From contig JAGCDJ010000031.1 in assembly GCA_017651185.1 (NCBI GenBank), positions 68,631 to 132,630 of the forward strand: a DNA stretch of 64,000 nucleotides, given 5' to 3'. Each line of letters begins with the position of its first letter. Within the stretch, counting starts at the first letter, position 1. The notes beneath the pieces are model-generated. The model did no database searches. It saw only the letters and a list, made by a program, of their open reading frames with translations, and was not told where the DNA came from. The DNA is from Bacteroidales bacterium. GTDB lineage: Bacteria; Bacteroidota; Bacteroidia; Bacteroidales; ML635J-15. Below are positions 47,136 to 55,761 of this stretch, piece by piece. The position numbers were made by a program, and so were the translations under genes.

Positions 47136-47654
47136 CTATTCGTTGAAAAACTTTGCGAAAATTTCTGCGTTAAATCCCTGTATGCGGTTGGTTAACAGTG
47201 AATTAATTTTTTCTAATGCTTTGGTTCTTTCGATTTCTACTGCTATGTATGTGGTGTATCTGCCGTTTGTTTCGCTGTATTTTTCACATGTCGGTGACAG
47301 GTCTTTGAGAAGCATTTCAATGGCATCGTTGGCAACCGATTCGAAGATTTTAATGTCGGTATTTTTGCCTTTCGATGAATATTTGGTGGCTGCCGATTTG
47401 GTGTTGTCAATAATCTTTTGGGCTAATTGTGTTCTTGCTTGGTTAATGGCTTTGTCTCGCGAAAGGTTAATGTTGCTTGATGTGGCATTTGCGATAGCGC
47501 GGAAAAAAGCGTTGTCGGATTCTCCGAGTTCGGAGCATAGTGTTGTTACTTCTGTTGTTGCTATGTTGCTTGTAATCAGATTTTTATTGTTGCTGCACGA
47601 TGATAGTGCAAGTAAACAGATTATGAAGGGCGATATGATGAGCGGCAATTTCAT
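47136..47654 (-). CDS. Lipoprotein with LPP20-like domain
   Basis: The 172-residue protein has a lipoprotein signal peptide with lipobox LALSSC (about 16-21). The remaining region resembles the LPP20/flagellar-assembly-associated fold: SRDKAINQARTQLAQKI followed by a helix and the strand YTTYIAVEIERTKALEKI. Such lipoproteins are widespread in Bacteroidota and mostly of unknown role. A minus-strand TAAATTTG (47659-47666) is a -7 consensus only 5 nt before the ATG, so either transcription starts almost at the ATG or this match is chance. The gene stands alone. Confidence 0.75.
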   Translation of the reverse strand: MKLPLIISPFIICLLALSSCSNNKNLITSNIATTEVTTLCSELGESDNAFFRAIANATSSNINLSRDKAINQARTQLAQKIIDNTKSAATKYSSKGKNTDIKIFESVANDAIEMLLKDLSPTCEKYSETNGRYTTYIAVEIERTKALEKINSLLTNRIQGFNAEIFAKFFNE

Positions 47655-47799
47655 AATGCAAATTTACAAAAAGATTTTAATTTTTTGAGGGTGATGATTG
47701 TCCTCTTCGGTTTCAACTTTTAGTTGTTGATATTTTGTCTTTGTCGGTGGGTTGTGTTCCTGTTGTCATATATACCTTTACAATCCTAAAAACTGCGAG

Positions 47800-48759
47800 A
47801 TGAGAAGTCTGCTGATGATAGTGATAATGTTTGTGTTCGTGCCGTTGTGCTTTTCTCAGTCGGTGCAGGAGGAGTACATTCGTAAGTACTGCCAAATTGC
47901 AGTAGAGGAAATGGGCAGAACTGGCGTTCCTGCGAGCATAACCTTGGCACAGGGAATTTTGGAGTCGGGCAGTGGAACTTCGCAACTTTCGATAAAGGGA
48001 AACAATCATTTTGGAATAAAATGTCATTCCGACTGGACTGGTGGCAAGATGTATTCTGACGATGACGCCAAGAACGAATGCTTCCGCATGTATCATAATG
48101 CATCGGAGTCGTTTCGCGACCATTCTGACTTCCTGCGCAACAACCAGCGCTACGCTTCTTTGTTCAAACTTGATGTGAGAGACTATAGAGGGTGGGCGAC
48201 AGGATTGAAGAAAGCAGGTTATGCGACAAGTCCAACATACGCTACTCGTCTAATAGAAATCATTGAAAAGTACAACTTGGCGCAGTATGATTCTGGAACT
48301 TTTGTGCCTGTGTCGGTAACGTCGGATGTTATTGCTGAGGCAGTAAATACTGAAGAAACTGCTGCTGACAAGAACCCGACAAGGTATTATACCTCGAATG
48401 GCTTTGAACTTAGCATGTCGGAATATTCATTGGGAACTAACAACAATACTGACTACATAGTATTAAAGTATCCGATGGACATACAGGTTCTGTCGCGCAA
48501 GTTGGGAATGGCTCCGTGGGAGTTGTACAAGTACAACGACTTGCCTAAGAAATATACTATTTCGGCAGGAGAAATCATTTATTTGAAACCTAAGCGCGGC
48601 AAGGCCGAGAAGAAGTATTCGGTGCATGAGGTGCAGCGTGGCGAGACAATGCGTGACATATCGCAGAAGTACGCAGTCAAGATAAACAAACTGTACAAGA
48701 TGAACGGTTGGGAGCAGGGCGTTCAACCAGTCGAAGGCTCCAAGGTAAGATTGAGATAA
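47800..48759 (+). CDS. Secreted N-acetylglucosaminidase with LysM modules
   Basis: The protein has 319 residues from the ATG at 47800 (MRSLLMIVIMFVFVPLCFSQ, a signal peptide). A TTG 48 nt upstream would place non-signal sequence in front and is rejected. The glucosaminidase domain (about 22-175) contains the family motif SITLAQGILESGSGTSQLS with the catalytic-type glutamate, plus NNHFGIKCH and TRLIEIIEKYNL. A first, weaker LysM-like unit is near 222-270 (DYIVLKYPMDIQVLSRK) and a clear second one near 275-319 (HEVQRGETMRDISQKYAV). It hydrolyses glycan strands of peptidoglycan in the periplasm. Confidence 0.9.
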   Translation: MRSLLMIVIMFVFVPLCFSQSVQEEYIRKYCQIAVEEMGRTGVPASITLAQGILESGSGTSQLSIKGNNHFGIKCHSDWTGGKMYSDDDAKNECFRMYHNASESFRDHSDFLRNNQRYASLFKLDVRDYRGWATGLKKAGYATSPTYATRLIEIIEKYNLAQYDSGTFVPVSVTSDVIAEAVNTEETAADKNPTRYYTSNGFELSMSEYSLGTNNNTDYIVLKYPMDIQVLSRKLGMAPWELYKYNDLPKKYTISAGEIIYLKPKRGKAEKKYSVHEVQRGETMRDISQKYAVKINKLYKMNGWEQGVQPVEGSKVRLR

Positions 48760-48886
48760 AAGGATTGTTTCTAAGTTTCAATGGGCTGCTTCACAAGTGC
48801 GCCCGTTTCTGAGTTTCTAGGTTCGATGAGGTTTAAAATCGTTTGAGTTTGTTTATGATGGTTAGCAAAGAATTGAATTTTTGAAT

Positions 48887-48903
48887 TTTTGAATCATTGA
48901 ATC
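48887..48903 (+). repeat. 17-base sequence shared with 40840-40856
   Basis: TTTTGAATCATTGAATC occurs here and, in the same orientation, at 40840-40856 where it overlaps the last codons of the thioredoxin-fold lipoprotein gene. The two sites are otherwise unrelated. Confidence 0.5.
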
Positions 48904-48922
48904 AAAATTTACTCTACCTTTG
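48888..48922 (+). promoter_or_regulatory. Promoter of the DUF1573 gene
   Basis: TACCTTTG (48915-48922) is a full -7 consensus located 16 nt before the ATG. The nearest TTTG (48888-48891) is 23 nt upstream, a slightly long spacer. Confidence 0.6.
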
Positions 48923-48938
48923 TAAAAAAATTATAGTC

Positions 48939-49496
48939 ATGAAAAGGATACTTTTTATTGTTGCAATCATGTTGATTGCAGGTGTGGCATTTTCGCAGGA
49001 GAATGCTCCAAAGAAGGAAAAGAAGGACAAAGTTGAGACCGAAAATGTTGAAAAACGTTCTAGCATTCTATTCGATAAGTTAGTTTATGATTTCGGAGCA
49101 GTGGAAAAAGGGGGGGATGCAAGTTGTGTTTTCACTTTCAAGAATGTGACCAAGAAACCCGTTACTCTCACGAATGTAAGGACATCGTGCGGTTGTACGG
49201 CTGCCGACTGGCCAAAGGAACCGATAGCAAAGAAGAAAAAAGGTTCTATAAAGGTAAAATATGACAGCAATAGGGTTGGCAAGTTCACCAAGACAATAAA
49301 GGTGTTTATTGAAGGAGAAGAAAACCCTATTCAGTTGGAAATCAAGGGAACTATCGTTGCTCCGAACGCAAATAGTATAAAATCCGAACCTGTCGAGAAA
49401 AAAGTCAACGATGCCGATAAGGCAAAGGTAAAGGAAGAACCTAAGGTTCAGATTAATGATGTTAAGTCGAAGGAAGTTAAAACTGAAAAGAAGTAA
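48939..49496 (+). CDS. DUF1573 domain secreted protein
   Basis: The protein has 185 residues from the ATG at 48939. An upstream in-frame ATG at 48897 overlaps the promoter and is rejected. A signal peptide (MKRILFIVAIMLIAGVAFSQ) is followed by an immunoglobulin-like DUF1573 domain (about 40-130) with the hallmark VYDFGAVEKGGDASCVFTFKN and the conserved cysteine motif TSCGCTAADWP. The C-terminal ~50 residues are charged and Lys/Glu-rich, probably disordered. DUF1573 proteins are very common in Bacteroidota envelopes; their role is unknown. A run of seven G (49110-49116) lies within the coding region. Confidence 0.85.
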   Translation: MKRILFIVAIMLIAGVAFSQENAPKKEKKDKVETENVEKRSSILFDKLVYDFGAVEKGGDASCVFTFKNVTKKPVTLTNVRTSCGCTAADWPKEPIAKKKKGSIKVKYDSNRVGKFTKTIKVFIEGEENPIQLEIKGTIVAPNANSIKSEPVEKKVNDADKAKVKEEPKVQINDVKSKEVKTEKK

Positions 49497-49532
49497 AAAA
49501 GTTTTGTACAATAAATTATAAATTAAACAGAT

Positions 49533-50732
49533 ATGCCACAGATATCAGAAAAAGGAAAAAACATGCCGTCGTCGCCAATCCGTAAGCTCGTTCCTTACGC
49601 AGACGCAGCAAAGGCAAGAGGTGTAAAGGTTTATCATCTCAACATCGGTCAGCCCGACATCAAGACTCCAGAAGTTGCTTTGGAGGCAGTAAAGAATATG
49701 ACCGACAAGGTTATAGCATATAGTCATACCGCAGGTAATATTTCTTACAGAAAGAAATTGGCTGCTTTCTACCAGAAGATTGGCATCGATGTTACTGAAA
49801 ACGATATGCTTATCACAACTGGCGGTTCAGAAGCAATAGTTTTCGCATTTATGACAACCCTTAACCTTGGCGATGAGGTAATTGTTCCAGAACCATTCTA
49901 CGCAAACTACAATGGTTTCGCAATGCAGGCAGGCGTTGTTATTAAACCTATCACATCAAGCATAAAGAACGATTTCGCTCTTCCGTCAATCGATGAGTTC
50001 GAAAAGGTTATCACACCTAAGACCAAAGGTATTGTAATCTGCAATCCTAACAATCCAACAGGTTATCTTTATTCAAAGGAAGAACTCCTTCAGTTGGCAG
50101 AAATCGTTAAGAAGCATGACCTTTACCTATATGCAGATGAGGTTTACCGTGAATTCTGCTACGATGGACACAAGCACTTCTCGACAATGCACATTCCTGG
50201 AATTGAACAGAATGTAATCATGATGGACTCGGTTTCGAAGCGCTACAGCATGTGCGGTGTTCGTGTTGGTTGCATGGTAACAAAGAACAAGGAAGTTATT
50301 GCTACAGCAACAAAGTTTGCTCAGGCTCGTCTTTGCCCGCCTTCATTCGGTCAAGTTGCTGCCGAGGCTGCTATTGATACTCCCGACCAGTACTTCCACG
50401 AAGTTTACGAAGAATACATTGCTCGTCGTAACTTTATGGTTAAGGGTTTGAATGAAATTCCGGGCGTATATTGTCCTAATCCTAAGGGTGCTTTCTACAC
50501 AGTAGTTAAGCTTCCTATCGACGATTCCGACAAGTTTGCAAAGTGGATGCTCGAAGAATTCCAGTACAATGGACAGACCGTAATGGTTGCTCCTGCAACT
50601 GGCTTCTACAACACTCCTGGACTTGGCAAGAACGAAGTTCGCGTTGCATACGTCCTCAAGATTGAAGACCTCAAGAATGCAATCGAGGTTTTGAAGCACG
50701 CTTTGGAAGTATATCCAGGCAGAACAATGTAA
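49533..50732 (+). CDS. Class I/II PLP-dependent aminotransferase (aspartate aminotransferase-like)
   Basis: The 399-residue cytosolic enzyme has the fold-type I pattern: substrate/PLP region LITTGGSEAIVFAF, ICNPNNPTGY, the PLP-contacting DEVYREFCYDG, the Schiff-base lysine in DSVSKRYSMCGVRVG, and the carboxylate-binding arginine region EVRVAYVLKIEDL. It transfers amino groups between amino and 2-oxo acids; aspartate or aromatic substrates are most likely. It follows the DUF1573 gene by 36 nt on the same strand and may be co-transcribed. It ends at a hairpin terminator. Confidence 0.92.
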   Translation: MPQISEKGKNMPSSPIRKLVPYADAAKARGVKVYHLNIGQPDIKTPEVALEAVKNMTDKVIAYSHTAGNISYRKKLAAFYQKIGIDVTENDMLITTGGSEAIVFAFMTTLNLGDEVIVPEPFYANYNGFAMQAGVVIKPITSSIKNDFALPSIDEFEKVITPKTKGIVICNPNNPTGYLYSKEELLQLAEIVKKHDLYLYADEVYREFCYDGHKHFSTMHIPGIEQNVIMMDSVSKRYSMCGVRVGCMVTKNKEVIATATKFAQARLCPPSFGQVAAEAAIDTPDQYFHEVYEEYIARRNFMVKGLNEIPGVYCPNPKGAFYTVVKLPIDDSDKFAKWMLEEFQYNGQTVMVAPATGFYNTPGLGKNEVRVAYVLKIEDLKNAIEVLKHALEVYPGRTM

Positions 50733-50752
50733 GAATCAAATCATTGTTAGAT

Positions 50753-50776
50753 AAAGCCGTCCTCGTGGCGGCTTTT
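50753..50776. terminator. Terminator between convergent aminotransferase and GT39 genes
   Basis: AAAGCCGTC and GGCGGCTTT pair with a G-U step around a short loop. A plus-strand T run (50773-50778) follows, reaching the stop codon of the glycosyltransferase gene. Confidence 0.82.
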
Positions 50777-52396
50777 TTATTGCTTTTCTGCGAAAAATTC
50801 TTCTGGATTTGAGCAGACTATTGTGTCCGATAATGTGCAGACCGAAATTCTGCCGTTGTCGGCAATCCTATTCAGGCGGCCAAGCACATCCTTGCGTTCT
50901 TCGAAAGTGTCGCGAAAAACTTGATTCTCAACGACAATGTAGTCGAAATCCCATGTTAATGCTGGATTTACGATGTTTTCCTTGTGCCACATTACCGAAA
51001 AGCCCTTGCGTTTCATTTGTATGAAAGAACCATTCTGCGGATAAGTGTAGAGCGATAGAATCTTTGTGTTGCGTGGAATGTTTAGAGAATCAAGGAATTG
51101 GTCTGCACCATCAAAGTTGAGGTAGGTTTTGTATGCACCGTCTTCTATCCAGCGACGGCTAACCTGTGTTTCATTCACATTGGAAATCATAAAGAAACAT
51201 AATATGCCCAAAGCAACAAGACTTATTCCTCCCACCACATAATTCTTTATCCGAGGCAATGCGCTTAGCATCAATGCATAAAGCATCAGTATGGGCAAGA
51301 AGAATGTATCAACGAAATAGTAGTCGTGGTTTGGAAACTGCCTTATCATTGCAATTAAAAACAATAGGCAGCCAATAAGATATATAATTGGAAGAAACCA
51401 TATTGTCAGTTGGTTTTTCTTCGTTTTCCCGTCCTTGTTTTTCAGTTTCATTATCAACCTTATGATACCTGCAATCACAGACAATCCTGCCAATACTTCG
51501 AAAATGCGGTAATGTAATTTCTGGAAATACTGGTATTCCCAATTATTTTTTGCATCGTTAAGAAAGTCACGAAAATCTTCAACGTTGTCGGCTGGCATAA
51601 GTTCGTTGAGGAATAGTGAGCCATATTGGCTTCGCAGATGCGAGTTCCATAACATATATGCGACAATTAGCGCAAACGATATTATAACGGTTGGCAGTTT
51701 GTCAGCGAAAGTGCTTTCCTTGCGGAAAATTCTCAAGAGTTCAAATCCCAGTACGGCAATAAGTTCGATGGCAAAACTTGTCCGCATTAGCGTTGCTAGT
51801 GCCATTAACAGTATGCCCAAGTGGAAAAATTTCTTTTTGCCTTGCTTCACATATTTTATGTATGCCCACATTCCGACAACACCCATTGCAAACGCAGGTA
51901 TTCCGGGCAAAAATCCGTTGAAATAGTAGGCGTACACAGGTGATGTCATTGCTATTGCAGTGACAAACAACGATTTCTGGAAATCTTCGGTAATGAGATA
52001 TGAAAGTTTGTACAGGAAAAATAGTCCGATGAAACTGCAAATCATTGTCCATAATCGGAAAACCCACGGCGATGTAGTTCCAAAAAGTTTCATCAAAAGG
52101 GCGACAATGTATTCGTGTATAGGAAAATCTACAGCAGTAATGGTTGTGTCGTATGCTTCTTCCCACCATCCGGGGAATTGTTTGTTGTAAATCATAGTTT
52201 CGGGGTGGAACAGGTCGAAATCGTTGTCGAGAAATCCTATGGCGAGTGCGTATCTGTCGTCCTGTGCCCAAGCGTGTATGAATGCTGGAAACTCGTTCAA
52301 ATATTTGAATTGTATGCCTATGCCTAATGCAACGATAAAAGCGGCAGCAATTAGGAAACCTTTTGTGTTTATTTTTTCGTAGTCTATGAGTTTCAT
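50777..52396 (-). CDS. Membrane glycosyltransferase, GT39/ArnT type
   Basis: The protein has 539 residues from the ATG at 52396 (MKLIDYEKINTKGFL). A longer frame to 52465 passes through the promoter and is rejected. It is polytopic, with about eleven hydrophobic segments. The first periplasmic loop has the acidic motif AWAQDDRYALAIGF and HPETMIYNKQFPGWW, typical of GT-C enzymes that use polyprenyl-phosphate sugars. The C-terminal ~150 residues are soluble and extracytoplasmic (SRRWIEDGAYKTYLNFDGA). Such enzymes transfer a sugar from a lipid carrier to a protein or glycolipid. In Bacteroidota a role in O-glycosylation or surface polysaccharide is possible, but acceptor and donor are unknown. 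It is divergent from folE. Confidence 0.85.
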   Translation of the reverse strand: MKLIDYEKINTKGFLIAAAFIVALGIGIQFKYLNEFPAFIHAWAQDDRYALAIGFLDNDFDLFHPETMIYNKQFPGWWEEAYDTTITAVDFPIHEYIVALLMKLFGTTSPWVFRLWTMICSFIGLFFLYKLSYLITEDFQKSLFVTAIAMTSPVYAYYFNGFLPGIPAFAMGVVGMWAYIKYVKQGKKKFFHLGILLMALATLMRTSFAIELIAVLGFELLRIFRKESTFADKLPTVIISFALIVAYMLWNSHLRSQYGSLFLNELMPADNVEDFRDFLNDAKNNWEYQYFQKLHYRIFEVLAGLSVIAGIIRLIMKLKNKDGKTKKNQLTIWFLPIIYLIGCLLFLIAMIRQFPNHDYYFVDTFFLPILMLYALMLSALPRIKNYVVGGISLVALGILCFFMISNVNETQVSRRWIEDGAYKTYLNFDGADQFLDSLNIPRNTKILSLYTYPQNGSFIQMKRKGFSVMWHKENIVNPALTWDFDYIVVENQVFRDTFEERKDVLGRLNRIADNGRISVCTLSDTIVCSNPEEFFAEKQ

Positions 52397-52416
52397 TGTG
52401 AAATTGTTACATCGTG

Positions 52417-52446
52417 CAAAAGTAACTAATAATTTTAAAACTTCAA
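52417..52446 (-). promoter_or_regulatory. Promoter of the GT39-type gene
   Basis: The minus strand has TTG (52444-52446), a 19-nt spacer and a full consensus TACTTTTG (52417-52424). Confidence 0.75.
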
Positions 52447-52495
52447 TCAAAAGTCTCGCAAGCAATCGTCAGTCTCTTGCATCTTGTCAGCACAA

Positions 52496-52527
52496 AATCG
52501 TAAATCAAAAATCGTAAGTCGTAAATC
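52496..52527 (+). repeat. Degenerate AATCGTAAATC repeats upstream of folE
   Basis: AATCGTAAATC (52496-52506), AATCGTAAGTC (52510-52520) and an overlapping TCGTAAATC (52519-52527) form a short imperfect tandem tract in the divergent folE/GT39 intergenic region. Confidence 0.5.
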
Positions 52528-52539
52528 CAAAAATCCCCT

Positions 52540-52547
52540 TATCTTTG
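52540..52547 (+). promoter_or_regulatory. -7 element of folE-fabD
   Basis: TATCTTTG, a full consensus -7 element, lies 17 nt before the preferred folE start. No TTTG is seen at -33. Confidence 0.6.
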
Positions 52548-52564
52548 CGCAAAATTTTAAACTA

Positions 52565-53194
52565 ATGAATTATACGATACTTGACCCTGAGGAACAGGGC
52601 TATGCAAAGGTTGAGAAGTTCAACAAGGAGAAGACGGAACGACTTGCTACGTTATACAGCGAGATTCTCAGTTTGATTGGGGAGGACGTCAAACGCGAGG
52701 GACTTCTGAAAACGCCCGAGAGGGTTGCCAAGGCAATGCAGTTCCTAACTCAGGGCTACGATATGGATGCCGAGGAAATAATCCGTTCGGCAATGTTCCG
52801 CGAGGATTACCGCCAGATGGTAATTGTCAAGGATATTGAACTTTACAGCATGTGCGAGCATCACATGTTGCCATTTTATGGCAAGGCGCATGTGGCGTAC
52901 ATTCCTAACCACTATATTACTGGTTTGAGCAAGATTGCCCGCGTTGTGGATGTTTTCTCGCGTAGGTTACAGGTACAGGAAAGGTTGACAACGCAAATCA
53001 AGGACTGCATTCAGAATACTCTCGACCCATTGGGTGTGGCTGTTGTCATCGAGGCACATCACATGTGCATGCAGATGCGTGGCGTGCAGAAGCAGAATTC
53101 TATTACCACGACTTCCGACTTTACGGGCGTATTCTTGAAGCAAGCAAAGACGAGACAGGAATTTTTAGCATTAATTGACAGAAACAGATTATAA
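52565..53194 (+). CDS. folE: GTP cyclohydrolase I
   Basis: The protein has 209 residues from the ATG at 52565. The frame extends to 52484 but that part contains the promoter and low-complexity repeat, so the shorter start is chosen. It converts GTP to dihydroneopterin triphosphate, the first step of tetrahydrofolate synthesis. Visible motifs are the zinc and substrate site [44 protein letters not shown], and [15 protein letters not shown] with the third zinc ligand. Length is typical. Its stop codon shares one base with the fabD ATG (TAATG), which suggests coupled translation. Confidence 0.96.
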   Translation: MNYTILDPEEQGYAKVEKFNKEKTERLATLYSEILSLIGEDVKREGLLKTPERVAKAMQFLTQGYDMDAEEIIRSAMFREDYRQMVIVKDIELYSMCEHHMLPFYGKAHVAYIPNHYITGLSKIARVVDVFSRRLQVQERLTTQIKDCIQNTLDPLGVAVVIEAHHMCMQMRGVQKQNSITTTSDFTGVFLKQAKTRQEFLALIDRNRL

Positions 53195-54048
53195 TGAAAG
53201 CATTGGTTTTCCCCGGACAGGGTTCGCAGTTTTCGGGTATGGGCAAGGACCTGTACGAAGCAAGTTCGAGTGCAAAAAAGATGTTTGAGCGTGCCGATGA
53301 GGTTCTAGGCTTTGGCTTGTCGGACATAATGTTCAACGGCACCGACGAGGATTTGAAGCAGACAAAGGTTACTCAGCCAGCGGTTTTTCTTCATTCGGTG
53401 GTGATGTTCTACGAGAAGTTTGCAAATGAGAATTTTGGTATGGTTGCAGGGCATTCGCTTGGAGAATTTTCTGCCTTGGTTGCTGCTGGTGTGCTGAGTT
53501 TCGAGGATGCATTGGTTTTGGTGTCGAAGCGTGCAATGGCAATGCAGAAGGCATGTGAGAAGCGGAAATCGACTATGGCGGCAGTTATTCGTCTCGACCG
53601 CGAAATAGTTGAGCGTATATGTGCCGAAACCGAAGGTATTGTTGTTCCTGCCAACTATAATAGTCCCGAGCAGATTGTGATTTCGGGTAGCGAGGAATCC
53701 ATAGATGCAGCATGTGAGAAGATGAAAGAAGCGGGAGCAAGACGTGCATTGAAGTTGCAAGTTGGTGGAGCTTTCCATTCTCCGCTTATGGAGCCGGCCC
53801 GCGAGGAACTTGCTGAGGCAATTATGTCAACTCAGTTCTGCGATGCCAAGGTACCTATTTACCAGAATGTAGATGCAATGCCTCACCGTATGGCAAACGA
53901 AATCCGCGAAAATCTTGTAAAGCAGCTCACAAGTGCCGTTCGCTGGAGCGATTCTGTAGTGAAAATGCACGCTGATGGAGCCGATGAATTTATTGAGGTT
54001 GGTCCTGGACAGGTGCTTACGGGGCTTGTTGGAAAGATATTGAAGTAG
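53194..54048 (+). CDS. fabD: Malonyl-CoA:ACP transacylase
   Basis: The 284-residue enzyme moves malonyl from CoA to acyl carrier protein for fatty acid synthesis. It has the N-terminal VFPGQGSQFSGMGKD, the nucleophile elbow GHSLGEFSALVAAGVL (catalytic serine about residue 90), GGAFHSPLM with the catalytic histidine, and the family C-terminus FIEVGPGQVLTGLV. It overlaps folE by one base. No other fab genes are adjacent, so it is separated from the usual fabH-fabD-fabG cluster. Confidence 0.95.
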   Translation: MKALVFPGQGSQFSGMGKDLYEASSSAKKMFERADEVLGFGLSDIMFNGTDEDLKQTKVTQPAVFLHSVVMFYEKFANENFGMVAGHSLGEFSALVAAGVLSFEDALVLVSKRAMAMQKACEKRKSTMAAVIRLDREIVERICAETEGIVVPANYNSPEQIVISGSEESIDAACEKMKEAGARRALKLQVGGAFHSPLMEPAREELAEAIMSTQFCDAKVPIYQNVDAMPHRMANEIRENLVKQLTSAVRWSDSVVKMHADGADEFIEVGPGQVLTGLVGKILK

Positions 54049-54076
54049 TAGGAAAATTGAATTGGAACATAAAATG

Positions 54077-54106
54077 ACTGCAGGTGTAAAACTTGCAGTT
54101 TTTTTT
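54077..54106 (+). terminator. Terminator of folE-fabD
   Basis: ACTGCAGGT and ACTTGCAGT form a 9-bp stem with one G-U pair, followed by at least eight T, 28 nt after the fabD stop. Confidence 0.85.
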
Positions 54107-54194
54107 GTTTTTTTTTAAGATAAATACTATGAATAATTTTATTTATTTTAAGGTAGTGTATTTATAATAAACGTTTTGATTTGTAATATGTGAA

Positions 54195-54239
54195 TTTATA
54201 ATTTTCCAAATCTCAAAAAAAATATGACTTTTGGAAAAA
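54195..54239. repeat. Upstream copy of a dyad repeat flanking the ATPase gene
   Basis: The 19-base block 54195-54213 (core TTTTCCAAATCT) is identical to 55762-55780. It is followed by TTTTGGAAAAA (54229-54239), the inverted arm, here imperfect. The second arm supplies the only TTTG (54230-54233) near the ATPase -33 region. Confidence 0.75.
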
Positions 54240-54257
54240 TATAATCAAAAAAACATT

Positions 54258-54265
54258 TATTTTTG
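54258..54265 (+). promoter_or_regulatory. -7 element of the ATPase gene
   Basis: TATTTTTG, a full consensus, lies 17 nt before the ATG. The nearest TTTG (54230-54233) is 24 nt upstream and lies within the dyad repeat, so a protein bound there could block or replace RNA polymerase contacts. Confidence 0.55.
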
Positions 54266-54282
54266 CGACAAATTATTTTACA

Positions 54283-55698
54283 ATGCTTATAGGTCGTAAA
54301 GAGGAACAAACCAGTCTATGGGATGCCTACAATTCGGAAGAATCAGAGTTTGTCGCTGTATATGGTCGTCGCCGTGTGGGCAAGACATTTTTGGTAAGGG
54401 AAACCTTTGGCGATAAGTTTTCTTTTTATCATTCAGGACTTGCAAATTCAACAATGGAGGAGCAGTTGAAGAACTTCTGGCTATCGTTGAAACAGTACGG
54501 CTACAAAGGAGAACAACCAGCAAGTTGGCTCGATGCTTTTTATGAATTGGGGCGTCTGTTGTCGCGACGTAAGATGAAGCGCAAGGTGGTATTTATTGAC
54601 GAATTGCCGTGGATGGATACGCCAAAGTCGAAGTTTTTGCCAGCTTTCGAGCATTTTTGGAATGGATGGGCATCGGCTCGAAATGATATTTTGTTGATAA
54701 TTTGTGGAAGCGCAACATCGTGGATTGTACGCAAAGTATTTCATAATCATGGTGGTTTGCACAATAGGGTTACTTATCGCATTCCGCTTAAGCCGTTTTC
54801 GCTTTACGAGTGCGAACAGTTTTCGAAGCACAAGTCGTTAGGGTTCAACCGTCGCCAGATTGCTGAGGCATATATGGCACTTGGCGGAATACCATATTAT
54901 TGGAAGTCTTTGACAAAGGGCTTGAGCGTTGCGCAGAATTTCGACAAGCTGTTTTTCGCCGAAGATGCAATAATGAAAAATGAATTTCAAGAATTGTATG
55001 CGTCGTTGTTTAAAAATGAGGAGCATTACATAAAGATTGTCCAGGCATTAGGAACAAGAAAGGCGGGGATGACGCGTGATGAAATCATAAAAAATACAGG
55101 AATAGATGGAAGTGGCGCATTTTCGAGTTATCTTGCCGACTTAGAGCAGAGCGGTTTTATCCGCAAGTACAATGTATTTGGACGAAAGACAAAGGGTGCG
55201 TTATGGCAGCTTATTGATAATTATACCTTGTTTTATTTCTCGTTTATTGCAAACCGGACTGGAAACGATGAGAATTTTTGGACTCGATCTATAAATACGC
55301 CTGCGTATAATGTATGGTGTGGATTGTCATTTGAGCGAGTTTGCCTACAGCATATTCGTCAGATAAAGTTGGGGTTAAGCATTGCAGGTACTGTTTCCGA
55401 TGTTTATGCGTGGCGGACTATGTCTGGCGATGGACATTTGGGAGCTCAAATAGATATGGTTATCGACCGAAACGACAAGGTAATAAACTTGTGCGAGATG
55501 AAATATTCCGAGTATGAGTATTCACTTACCGCCGATGACATATCCAACTTGATAAACAAGAAGAAAGCATTTGTTTCGGAGACAAAAACGCGCAAGGCTG
55601 TGCAGTTTACTATGATAACATCATGCGGATTGGCACATAACCAATATAGTAACAATATACACTCTGAACTTGTGCTAGAAGATCTTTTTAAGGAATAG
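54283..55698 (+). CDS. AAA ATPase with DUF234 nuclease-like C-terminus
   Basis: The 471-residue protein belongs to the archaeal-type ATPase_2 / DUF234 group. Walker A is GRRRVGKTFL (about 30-39), Walker B is KVVFIDELPWMD (about 102-113) and the sensor-1 region is LLIICGSATSW. A winged-helix-like segment follows (AGMTRDEIIKNTGIDGSGAFSSYLADLEQSGFI). The C-terminal DUF234 region contains GAQIDMVIDRNDKVINLCEMKYS, a D...ExK pattern like that of PD-(D/E)XK nucleases. Proteins of this group occur in many copies in Bacteroidota and archaea, and their function is unclear; mobile-element or toxin-like roles have been suggested. It stands alone, with its own promoter, between two copies of a dyad repeat. 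Confidence 0.85.
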   Translation: MLIGRKEEQTSLWDAYNSEESEFVAVYGRRRVGKTFLVRETFGDKFSFYHSGLANSTMEEQLKNFWLSLKQYGYKGEQPASWLDAFYELGRLLSRRKMKRKVVFIDELPWMDTPKSKFLPAFEHFWNGWASARNDILLIICGSATSWIVRKVFHNHGGLHNRVTYRIPLKPFSLYECEQFSKHKSLGFNRRQIAEAYMALGGIPYYWKSLTKGLSVAQNFDKLFFAEDAIMKNEFQELYASLFKNEEHYIKIVQALGTRKAGMTRDEIIKNTGIDGSGAFSSYLADLEQSGFIRKYNVFGRKTKGALWQLIDNYTLFYFSFIANRTGNDENFWTRSINTPAYNVWCGLSFERVCLQHIRQIKLGLSIAGTVSDVYAWRTMSGDGHLGAQIDMVIDRNDKVINLCEMKYSEYEYSLTADDISNLINKKKAFVSETKTRKAVQFTMITSCGLAHNQYSNNIHSELVLEDLFKE

Positions 55699-55761
55699 AA
55701 TAATTTTGAAAGTTTTAATTTAGTATGTTTGTAATTAGTGTATTGTGTGTGATTTGTTGGT

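Larger units (their letters stand above)
48496..48938 (+). other. Short gap and 3' end before the DUF1573 gene
   Basis: After the glucosaminidase stop at 48759 about 180 bases hold no gene and no clear hairpin terminator. The right half is A/T-rich and carries a promoter and a repeated 17-mer shared with 40840-40856. Confidence 0.4.

Noticed and set aside
52484..52564. 27-residue N-terminal extension of FolE
   Set aside because: It translates the degenerate AATCGTAAATC repeats and the promoter, and GTP cyclohydrolase I normally begins near the chosen ATG.
54283..55698. Prophage, transposon or defence system around the ATPase
   Set aside because: There is no integrase, transposase, toxin-antitoxin partner or restriction gene next to it. 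Only the flanking repeats suggest mobility.
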